Part shown: positions 1 to 6,016 of the stretch, in pieces
Layout: each line of letters starts with the position of its first letter
Numbering within the stretch: position 1 is the first letter of the stretch
Source: Candidatus Omnitrophota bacterium
GTDB lineage: Bacteria > Omnitrophota > Gorgyraeia > Gygaellales > Profunditerraquicolaceae
DNA length: 8,764 nt
Direction of reading: 5' to 3'
NCBI GenBank assembly: GCA_903882345.1
Contig: CAIRWO010000039.1
Coordinates: 1-8,764 of the forward strand
The notes under the pieces: model-generated
What the model was told of the DNA's origin: nothing
Database searches by the model: none
The model's input: the letters and a program-made list of their open reading frames with translations, nothing else
Translations under genes and position numbers: made by a program

Positions 1-253
1 CTTTTAAGGTAACCATTGCCTTCTTAAAATCCGGGGTTTTACCTATCTGGTACCTTACGCGCTTCATCTTACCCTGAGAGATCAAGGTGTTGACGTTCTT
101 CACCTTCACCTTATACGCTTCTTCCACGGCGCGCTTGATCTGGATCTTATTGGCTGATTTGGCAACCAGAAAAAGATATTTGCTCTGCGGCTCATAGAAC
201 GTGGATTTTTCCGTCCTTATCAGTGATTTGATTATGTCAAGCGAGTAAATCAT
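1..253 (-). CDS. rplW: 50S ribosomal protein L23 (uL23), partial, 3' end outside the window
   Basis: This is the first 84 codons of L23, an early-assembly protein that binds 23S rRNA at the polypeptide exit tunnel and docks trigger factor and SRP. The translation begins MIYSLDIIKSLIRTEKS and contains the family's KYLFLVAKSANKIQIKRAVE segment (residues about 24-43) and the basic strand KVKVKNVNTLISQGKMK. The frame is still open at base 1 after FKKAMVTLK; family length is about 95-100 residues, so only the last 10-15 are missing. The start ATG (253-251) overlaps the rplD TGA in an ATGA junction, and an AAAAGG ribosome binding site (267-262) lies 8 nt upstream. Position after rplD is the standard S10-operon order; rplB would be expected next. 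Identification rests on motif and context together. Confidence 0.95.
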   Translation of the reverse strand, partial: MIYSLDIIKSLIRTEKSTFYEPQSKYLFLVAKSANKIQIKRAVEEAYKVKVKNVNTLISQGKMKRVRYQIGKTPDFKKAMVTLK

Positions 254-900
254 TGTTTCAGCCTTTTGGTCAGCTCAGCTAACCCGTCCCTGGTAATCAC
301 GAGCTTGCGGCAATGCAAAACCTCATATACGTTAGCCTGCCGGGAAAGGCCGGTATTAAGAAAATCGATATTGCGCACAGAACGCTTCAAATTCTCGTCT
401 ATTTTATCCAATATAAGAAGAACATTATTAGCTTTTATTTTCTTCAGATCAATTTTTAAATTGGAAAAGATCTTTACCACTTCTTTTGTTTTGGGCTTTT
501 CAACTTTCAGGTTTTCCAGGATCAAGAGGTTATTCTCTTTTAATTTAGAGTTGAGCCCGGATTTTAGCGCCAGGTTCTTTATTTTAGCCGGCAGCACATA
601 GGAAAAATTACGCGGGTGCGGGCCAAAGACAACGCCTCCGTGGCGCCAGAGAGGAGAACGGGTAGAACCAACCCTTGCCCGGCCAGTGCCTTTTTGTTTC
701 CACGGCTTTTTCCCGCCGCCGGATACCTCGCCCCTGGTCTTGGTGGCTGCCAACCCTTTTCTCTGGTTGGCCCGGAAAGCGGTTACCGCCTGATAGATCG
801 CGGCAAGATTGATATTGCCGTCAAAAACAGAACTATCCAGTTTAACGGTATCTATTTCTTTGCCTTCTGTATTGTATACTGGTAGGGTGATCGGCTCCAT
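250..900 (-). CDS. rplD: 50S ribosomal protein L4 (uL4)
   Basis: A complete 216-residue L4, close to the usual 200-210. It binds 23S rRNA domain I and sends a long loop into the exit tunnel. The loop is plain at about residues 45-100: GGGKKPWKQKGTGRARVGS (61-79) followed by SPLWRHGGVVFGPHPR (82-97). The lysines before the PW are intact, so the common macrolide-resistance changes at this spot are absent. The C-terminal part has the family pattern ANVYEVLHCRKLVITRDGL. The ATG lies 1 nt after the rplC stop (TAA-A-ATG); a modest AAAGG (917-913) is 12 nt away, so coupling to rplC translation is likely. In E. coli L4 also represses its own operon through a leader before rpsJ; no such leader has room here. 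Confidence 0.97.
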   Translation of the reverse strand: MEPITLPVYNTEGKEIDTVKLDSSVFDGNINLAAIYQAVTAFRANQRKGLAATKTRGEVSGGGKKPWKQKGTGRARVGSTRSPLWRHGGVVFGPHPRNFSYVLPAKIKNLALKSGLNSKLKENNLLILENLKVEKPKTKEVVKIFSNLKIDLKKIKANNVLLILDKIDENLKRSVRNIDFLNTGLSRQANVYEVLHCRKLVITRDGLAELTKRLKQ

Positions 901-901
901 T

Positions 902-1528
902 TTATTTTACTACCTTTGCCTTTTTCTTTTTTGCCTTTTTTATAATCAAATAATTGTTCTTACATCCCGGCACCGCGCCTTTAACCAGCAGCAGATTATT
1001 CTCGACGTCTACCTTTACGACCTTAAGGTTCTGCACGGTTGCGGTTTCTGCGCCCATATGACCCGGCATATGATGGCCTTTCCAGACTCTTCCAGGTGTG
1101 GTAGTAGAGCCGATGGAACCTACCCGGCGATGCGACGTTGAGCCGTGTGTTTGCGGGCCGCCTTGCCAATGCCAGCGCTTCATCCCTCCCTGAAAACCTT
1201 TACCGATAGAAGTGCCGGTGACATCCACAAAATCGCCTGTTTTAAACAGATCGACTTTAATTTCCTGGCCCACCTTATACTCACCCTGCGCTTCTTTCAG
1301 GACTTCCCTGATCAGCTTCATGGGAGAAAGGTTCAGCTTTTTAAAATAACCCAGGACGGGTTTTTTCAGGCGTTTTTCGTTTGCCTTTTCAAAACCCAGC
1401 TGGACGGATCTTTCCTTTACCGCCAGGATAGGACAGGGGCCGGCTTCGATCGCCGTGACATTAACCATTGTGCCGTCATCGGTATATATTTGCGTCATAC
1501 CGATTTTTTTGCCCAATAATCCAACCAT
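902..1528 (-). CDS. rplC: 50S ribosomal protein L3 (uL3)
   Basis: A complete 208-residue L3, one of the two proteins that start 50S assembly; its extended loop reaches the peptidyl-transferase centre. The N-terminus MVGLLGKKIGMTQIY and the central GKGFQGGMKRWHWQGGPQTHGS loop are diagnostic, followed by TPGRVWKGHHMPGHMG and NLLLVKGAVPG. The Gln of the FQG motif, methylated in some bacteria, is present. Two features stand out: the stretch after IEAGPCPILAV is about 6 residues shorter than in E. coli or Bacillus L3 (no DGYxA segment), and the C-terminus is the lysine-rich KKAKKKKAKVVK. The start overlaps the rpsJ stop by one base (TAATG), with GGAG (1540-1537) 8 nt upstream inside rpsJ, so it is probably coupled to rpsJ. 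Confidence 0.97.
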   Translation of the reverse strand: MVGLLGKKIGMTQIYTDDGTMVNVTAIEAGPCPILAVKERSVQLGFEKANEKRLKKPVLGYFKKLNLSPMKLIREVLKEAQGEYKVGQEIKVDLFKTGDFVDVTGTSIGKGFQGGMKRWHWQGGPQTHGSTSHRRVGSIGSTTTPGRVWKGHHMPGHMGAETATVQNLKVVKVDVENNLLLVKGAVPGCKNNYLIIKKAKKKKAKVVK

Positions 1529-1833
1529 TACTTTATCTCCACATCCACGCCTGCGGGAAGATTCAACTTACGCAGCGAATCTATCGTCTTGGACGTAGGG
1601 TCAAAAATATCGATCAACCGCTTGTGGGTAGCCAGCTGGAACTGTTCACGTGATTTCTTGTCGATGACCGGCGAGCGTAAAACCGTGTAAATCTCACTTT
1701 TTGTAGGCAGCGGCACCGGGCCTGAAATGCGGGCTCCGGTACGCCTTACGGTTTCTACGATCTCTCCTACTGCCTGATCGAGTAGGCGGTGATCATAAGC
1801 CTTTAACTTTATACGAATTTTTTGCGCGCTCAT
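1528..1833 (-). CDS. rpsJ: 30S ribosomal protein S10 (uS10) / transcription factor NusE
   Basis: A complete 101-residue S10, normal length. S10 sits in the 30S head and, as NusE, pairs with NusB in rRNA antitermination and with NusG. Visible signatures are IRIKLKAYDHRLLDQA (residues 6-21), GPVPLPTK (38-45) and KKSREQFQ (59-66), ending in AGVDVEIK. In the loop before KKSREQ the usual SPHV is SPVI (residues 54-57): His56 and Val57 in E. coli numbering are Val and Ile here. The start codon follows the tuf stop by 4 nt within an A-rich run; the nearest GGAG is 16 nt upstream, too far for a normal ribosome binding site, so initiation probably depends on ribosomes finishing tuf. Confidence 0.97.
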   Translation of the reverse strand: MSAQKIRIKLKAYDHRLLDQAVGEIVETVRRTGARISGPVPLPTKSEIYTVLRSPVIDKKSREQFQLATHKRLIDIFDPTSKTIDSLRKLNLPAGVDVEIK

Positions 1834-1837
1834 TTTT

Positions 1838-3040
1838 TTATGCGATGATCTCCGTTACTACACCCGCGCCTACGGTATGGCCGCCTTCACGGATGGCAAA
1901 ACGCGATTCTTTCTCCATAGCGATCGGCGTGATCAGTTCCACTTCCAGGTTGACGTTGTCTCCGGGCATAACCATTTCCGCGCCCTGCGGCAGCGTGACA
2001 GAACCGGTAACGTCGGTGGTACGGAAATAAAACTGAGGCCTGTACCCCTTGAAGAACGGAGTATGCCTTCCGCCTTCTTCCTTGGTCAGGATATAAACCT
2101 GGGCCTTGAATTTGGTATGCGGGGTGATCGACTTTGGTGCGGCAATAACCATACCGCGCTCAATATCATTTTTGTCCACGCCTCTTAAGAGCAGCCCGAC
2201 GTTATCGCCTGCCTGGCCTTCTTCCAGAAGCTTACGGAACATTTCTATGCCGGTGACAACGGATTTCTTTACTTCCGGCCTTAGGCCGATGATTTCTACT
2301 TCCTCATTTATCTTAACCTTACCGCGTTCGATCCTTCCGGTGCCTACGGTCCCTCTACCTTCAATCGTGAAAACATCCTCAACTGCCATAAGTAACGGCT
2401 TATCAAGCTCTCTCACCGGTAAAGGTATGAACTCGTCGCATGCCTTCATTAATTCCAGTATTGAAGCGGCATCAGGGCTGTTTGCGTCAGTTGCCTGCAT
2501 CGCCTTTAAGGAACTGCCCTTAATTATCGGGGTTTTATCTCCCGGATAACCGTATTTTGTCAGAAGATCCCTTACTTCCATTTCTACCAGATCGATCAAC
2601 TCTTTGTCTTGAACGATATCTACCTTGTTAAGATATACCACCATTGACGGAACGTTAACCTGACGGGCAAGCAGTATATGCTCTCTTGTCTGAGGCATCG
2701 GGCCGTCAACAGCAGAAACTACCAGTATTGCGCCGTCCATTTGGGCTGCGCCGGTGATCATATTCTTGATGTAATCCGCGTGGCCCGGGCAGTCTATATG
2801 CGCATAATGACGGTTGTCTGTTTCGTATTCAACGTGGGCAACGGAAATCGTAACGACCTTTGTCTCGTCTCTTACTGTTCCACCCTTGGCAATATCAGCA
2901 TACTGCCTTTCCGTCGCTTTACCCAATTTTGCCAAAACGTGGGTGATCGCTGCGGTAAGGGTTGTCTTACCGTGGTCAATATGACCGATGGTGCCGATGT
3001 TAACGTGTGGTTTTGATCTTACAAACTTTTCTTTAGCCAT
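1838..3040 (-). CDS. tuf: Translation elongation factor Tu (EF-Tu)
   Basis: A complete 400-residue EF-Tu, the GTPase that delivers aminoacyl-tRNA to the ribosome. GTPase motifs in order: G1 GHIDHGKT (19-26), G3 DCPGH (83-87) with catalytic His87, G4 NKVD (138-141), G5 SSLK (176-179). Domain II starts near EGRGTVGTGRIERG, and domain III holds GGRHTPFFKGYRPQFYFRTT and REGGHTVGAGVV. Switch I is unusual: AKGGTVRDETKVVTIS (51-66) replaces the common pattern ending RGITI, keeping only the magnesium-contacting Thr (Thr64) of the core. The gene follows fusA after the window's longest spacer and has the best ribosome binding site, fitting its very high expression. The frame is intact and all other motifs are normal, so I regard it as functional. 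A second tuf copy elsewhere cannot be excluded. Confidence 0.98.
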   Translation of the reverse strand: MAKEKFVRSKPHVNIGTIGHIDHGKTTLTAAITHVLAKLGKATERQYADIAKGGTVRDETKVVTISVAHVEYETDNRHYAHIDCPGHADYIKNMITGAAQMDGAILVVSAVDGPMPQTREHILLARQVNVPSMVVYLNKVDIVQDKELIDLVEMEVRDLLTKYGYPGDKTPIIKGSSLKAMQATDANSPDAASILELMKACDEFIPLPVRELDKPLLMAVEDVFTIEGRGTVGTGRIERGKVKINEEVEIIGLRPEVKKSVVTGIEMFRKLLEEGQAGDNVGLLLRGVDKNDIERGMVIAAPKSITPHTKFKAQVYILTKEEGGRHTPFFKGYRPQFYFRTTDVTGSVTLPQGAEMVMPGDNVNLEVELITPIAMEKESRFAIREGGHTVGAGVVTEIIA

Positions 3041-3043
3041 TAT

Positions 3044-3052
3044 TCACCTCCC
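3044..3052 (-). promoter_or_regulatory. Strong ribosome binding site of tuf
   Basis: GGGAGGTGA on the coding strand, with GGAGG ending 6 nt before the ATG. It lies entirely in the 15-nt fusA-tuf spacer, unlike the other complete genes' sites, which sit inside the preceding coding sequence. It is the best anti-Shine-Dalgarno match at any start in the window and decides the tuf start. Confidence 0.85.
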
Positions 3053-3055
3053 AGT

Positions 3056-5155
3056 TTAATAACCCTTTCTTGCTCCTGTAGCGGCGAAGCCTGTAATAAT
3101 CTTTTCTGCTATATGTGAAGGCACCTCGGCGTAAAATGAGGGCTCCATTGTATAGGATGCGCGGCCCTGAGTTAGAGAACGCGAGATCGTAGCGTAATTA
3201 AAGGTTTCTGCCAAAGGAATGTGAGCCTTTATTATATTCACATTTAATTTATTTGCAAGAGAAATTATTTTCGCGCGCCGCGAACTTAAATCGCCGATGA
3301 CCGCGCCCATATATGTCTCAGGGACAATAACTTCCATATCCATGATCGGCTCAAGGAGCACGGAGTGCGCCTTCCTCATTCCGTCCGTAAGCGCGATACC
3401 AGCAGCCATTTTAAATGCCAGTTCCGAAGAGTCTACTTCATGAAATGAGCCGTCTACAAGGATCACCTTTATATCGGTAACCGGATAACCCGCGAGCACC
3501 CCGCTTTTTGCGGTATCAAAAATACCCTGTTTTACCGACGGGATAAACTCCTGCGGGATCGAACCGCCCTTAATTTTATTTTCAAAGGTTACGCCCATGC
3601 CGGGGGTTTCCTGAGGCTCTATTTCGATGACGACATGGCCGTACTGGCCGCGGCCGCCTGACTGCTGGATAAATTTACCGGTAGAGCTGACTTTCTTTTT
3701 GATCGTTTCGCGGTAAGCAACCTGCGGAACACCGACCTGCACGTCTACATTGAATTCCCTCAAGAGCCTGTCGACAATAATTTCCAGATGCAGCTGGCCC
3801 ATGCCGGACATTACCGACTGGCCGGTTTCCTGATTATAAGTAATACGGAACGACGGATCTTCATCCGCCAGTTTATGCAGCGACATGCCTAATCTTTCCT
3901 GATCGTTCTTTGTCTTGGGTTCGATCGCCTGTTGGATTACCGGCTCGGGGAAACGCATCGCCTCAACCAGTATAGCATTGTCCTCCTGGCAAAGCGTATC
4001 GCCGGTCTTGGTTTCTTTTAAACCGACTATCGCGCCGATATCTCCGGTAGAAAGGCTCTCTACGATCTCCTGCCGGTTGGCATGCATTTTAACCAATTTT
4101 GTTACGCGTTCCTTGGCCCTTTTCGTCGAGTTATAAATATACGTACCGGACTTTACTACTCCGGAGTAAACCCTGACATAATTGAGCTTGCCCACGTAAG
4201 GATCGGTAGCGATCTTAAAACACAGGCCGCAAAACGGCGCGTCATCCGACGGGTCTATCTCTTCGAATTCACCCGTTTCAGGATCCGTGCCTTTTACCGG
4301 CGGCAGGTCTATCGGAGAAGGAAGATAATCGCATACCGCATCCAGAAGCATCTGGATACCTTTATTTTTAAAAGACGCGCCACAAAGCACAGGGACGAAT
4401 TTATTCGTCACTACGCTCCTGCGGATCGCTTCTTTAAGCTCGGCTGTGGGAATTTCTTTATTCGCCAAAAAATACTCGAGAATTTTATCGTCTGCCTCCG
4501 CGACTTTCTCCACCAACTCCGCGTGATATTTTTCTACCTCGGCGGATAACTCCGCGGGCACGGCGATCGTCTCGGGGTCCTTACCCAGATCGCCTTCTTT
4601 ATAGACAATACATTTTTTCTCGACCAAGTCAATAATACCCTTAAAATTTTCTTCTTTGCCGTAAGGCAACTGGATTGCCGCGGCATTCGCCCCCAGCCTC
4701 TCACGGATCTGCTTGACTGCCTCAAAAAAGTCGCTTCCGGTGCGGTCCATCTTATTTACAAAACAGATCCTCGGCACGCCATAGCGGTCAGCCTGCCGCC
4801 AGACAGTCTCTGACTGCGGCTCGACCCCGCCCACGCCGCAGAAAACAACTACTGCGCCGTCAAGCACCTTTAAAGAACGTTCGACTTCGATCGTAAAATC
4901 CACGTGCCCGGGGGTATCAATGATATTGATGTTACAATCCTTCCAATGGCAGGCGGTCGCGGCTGCCGTAATCGTAATACCACGCTCCTGCTCCTGGACC
5001 ATCCAGTCCATTACCGCCGTGCCGTCATGGACCTCGCCGATCTTATAGGTCTTACCGGTATAGAAAAGGACACGCTCGGTAGTCGTGGTTTTGCCCGCGT
5101 CTATATGAGCGATGATCCCGATATTCCTTAATTTAGTTAAATCAGTCTTACGCAT
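3056..5155 (-). CDS. fusA: Translation elongation factor G (EF-G)
   Basis: A complete 699-residue EF-G, the GTPase that drives translocation of tRNA and mRNA and, with RRF, ribosome recycling. G1 AHIDAGKT (16-23), switch I EQERGITI (55-62), G3 DTPGHVDF (80-87) and G4 NKMD (134-137) are all canonical. Domain II to V markers follow: KLNYVRVYSG, GMGQLHLEI, GGRGQYGHV, the domain IV tip SFHEVDSSELAFK with its conserved His, and the C-terminal GRASYTMEP and FYAEVP. Length matches the housekeeping FusA1 class (about 690-700), not tetracycline-protection proteins. The ATG lies 3 nt after the rpsG stop; its AGGTGG ribosome binding site is formed by the last Arg and Trp codons of rpsG. The order rpsL-rpsG-fusA-tuf is the str operon. 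Confidence 0.98.
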   Translation of the reverse strand: MRKTDLTKLRNIGIIAHIDAGKTTTTERVLFYTGKTYKIGEVHDGTAVMDWMVQEQERGITITAAATACHWKDCNINIIDTPGHVDFTIEVERSLKVLDGAVVVFCGVGGVEPQSETVWRQADRYGVPRICFVNKMDRTGSDFFEAVKQIRERLGANAAAIQLPYGKEENFKGIIDLVEKKCIVYKEGDLGKDPETIAVPAELSAEVEKYHAELVEKVAEADDKILEYFLANKEIPTAELKEAIRRSVVTNKFVPVLCGASFKNKGIQMLLDAVCDYLPSPIDLPPVKGTDPETGEFEEIDPSDDAPFCGLCFKIATDPYVGKLNYVRVYSGVVKSGTYIYNSTKRAKERVTKLVKMHANRQEIVESLSTGDIGAIVGLKETKTGDTLCQEDNAILVEAMRFPEPVIQQAIEPKTKNDQERLGMSLHKLADEDPSFRITYNQETGQSVMSGMGQLHLEIIVDRLLREFNVDVQVGVPQVAYRETIKKKVSSTGKFIQQSGGRGQYGHVVIEIEPQETPGMGVTFENKIKGGSIPQEFIPSVKQGIFDTAKSGVLAGYPVTDIKVILVDGSFHEVDSSELAFKMAAGIALTDGMRKAHSVLLEPIMDMEVIVPETYMGAVIGDLSSRRAKIISLANKLNVNIIKAHIPLAETFNYATISRSLTQGRASYTMEPSFYAEVPSHIAEKIITGFAATGARKGY

Positions 5156-5158
5156 TAT

Positions 5159-5629
5159 TTACCACCTGAAATGAGCAAATGCCTTGTTGGCTTCCGCCAT
5201 TTTATGAGTATCGTCGCGCTTCTTTATTGCCGATCCCTCTCCGCGGAAAGCCGCCATGATCTCTTCGGCAAGTTTCTGTTCCATGGATTTGCCTTTTTTT
5301 ACCTTTGCAAAATCCCTGATCCAGCGCAGGGCGATCGAGGTGCCGCGTTCCTGCCTGACTTCGATCGGAACTTGATAAGTCGCGCCTCCCACGCGCCGGG
5401 GCTTCACTTCCAGGCGCGGCCGGACATTATCTATCGCCTTATGAAATACCTTTAAGACATCCGGATCGTTGAGCTGTTTCTTGATGATCTCAAACGCGCC
5501 GTAAACGATATTTTCCGCAAGGGACTTCTTACCCTTGAGCATAACCATATTTACAAACTTACCCACGATCTTACTGTTGAATTTCGGGTCCGCTGAAACT
5601 TCTTTTTCCTGCGCTTTTCTTCTTCTCAT
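5159..5629 (-). CDS. rpsG: 30S ribosomal protein S7 (uS7)
   Basis: A complete 156-residue S7, which nucleates folding of the 16S 3' major domain (30S head) and contacts the E-site tRNA. The MRRRKAQEKEV start, FVNMVMLKGKK (25-35), the rRNA-binding hairpin KPRRVGGATYQVPIEVR (76-92), ALRWI and the terminal ANKAFAHFRW are all family signatures; the length equals the common short S7 form. The start is 2 nt after the rpsL stop; GAGGG (5643-5639), inside the rpsL end, is 9 nt upstream. In E. coli S7 represses its operon by binding a structured spacer of about 100 nt between rpsL and rpsG; that spacer does not exist here. Confidence 0.97.
   Translation of the reverse strand: MRRRKAQEKEVSADPKFNSKIVGKFVNMVMLKGKKSLAENIVYGAFEIIKKQLNDPDVLKVFHKAIDNVRPRLEVKPRRVGGATYQVPIEVRQERGTSIALRWIRDFAKVKKGKSMEQKLAEEIMAAFRGEGSAIKKRDDTHKMAEANKAFAHFRW
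5162..5167 (-). promoter_or_regulatory. Ribosome binding site of fusA inside rpsG
   Basis: AGGTGG ends 6 nt before the fusA ATG and is also the AGG-TGG (Arg-Trp) end of rpsG. The site is therefore read through by ribosomes finishing S7, which fits coupled translation. Confidence 0.75.
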
Positions 5630-5631
5630 GC

Positions 5632-6012
5632 TTACTTGCCCTCTTTCGGCCTCTTTGCGCCGTATTTTGAACGCGATTTCTTACGCTGGTTTACGCCCGC
5701 AGCATCCAGCGTACCCCTTACCGTGTGATACCTTACGCCCGGCAGATCTTTTACGCGGCCGCCCCTTACCAAAACAATCGAGTGTTCCTGTAAATTATGT
5801 CCCTCCCCGGGTATATATGATGTGACTTCTATGCCGGTGGTAAGCCTTACCCTGGCAATTTTGCGAAGCGCGGAGTTGGGCTTCTTGGGTGTCATTGTAC
5901 GCACCTGTAAACAAACACCCCTTCTCTGGGGGCACCCTTTTAACGCGGGTGATTTGGTTTTCTTTACCTTAGAAACCCTACCCATTCTTATCAATTGTGC
6001 GATTGTCGGCAT
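5632..6012 (-). CDS. rpsL: 30S ribosomal protein S12 (uS12)
   Basis: A complete 126-residue S12, the decoding-centre protein that monitors codon-anticodon pairing. MPTIAQLIRMGR opens the protein, followed by GCPQRRGVC (26-34), TPKKPNSALRK (41-51), GEGHNLQEHS (69-78) and GGRVKDLPGVRYH (84-96). Lys43 and Lys88 (counting Met), where classical streptomycin-resistance changes occur, are wild type, as is Asp89, the residue methylthiolated by RimO where that enzyme exists. The ATG lies 4 nt after the rpoC TAG; an AAAGGA ribosome binding site (6026-6021) inside the rpoC tail is 8 nt upstream. No L7Ae-like gene, often found at this junction in Firmicutes, is present. Confidence 0.98.
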   Translation of the reverse strand: MPTIAQLIRMGRVSKVKKTKSPALKGCPQRRGVCLQVRTMTPKKPNSALRKIARVRLTTGIEVTSYIPGEGHNLQEHSIVLVRGGRVKDLPGVRYHTVRGTLDAAGVNQRKKSRSKYGAKRPKEGK

Positions 6013-6016
6013 AGGT

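Noticed and set aside
233..238. TTGACA (-35-like) hexamer on the coding strand at the start of rplW
   Set aside because: No TATAAT-like hexamer at 16-18 nt spacing, and the hexamer encodes conserved rplW residues.
266..601. Plus-strand 111-codon frame opposite rplD, and similar frames opposite rplC and tuf
   Set aside because: Antisense shadows of highly conserved ribosomal protein and EF-Tu genes.
1838..3040. EF-Tu as a pseudogene or chimera because of its odd switch I
   Set aside because: The frame is intact over normal length, all other GTPase and domain II/III motifs are present, the ribosome binding site is strong, and a similar variant is recalled from planctomycetes.
4082..4549. Plus-strand 155-codon open frame
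   Set aside because: Fully antisense to fusA with no recognisable motif or supporting ribosome binding site; arises from codon bias on the other strand.
4534..4725. Minus-strand 63-codon frame inside fusA
   Set aside because: Out-of-frame within the EF-G G' region, with no motif and low-complexity Arg/Ser/Pro content.
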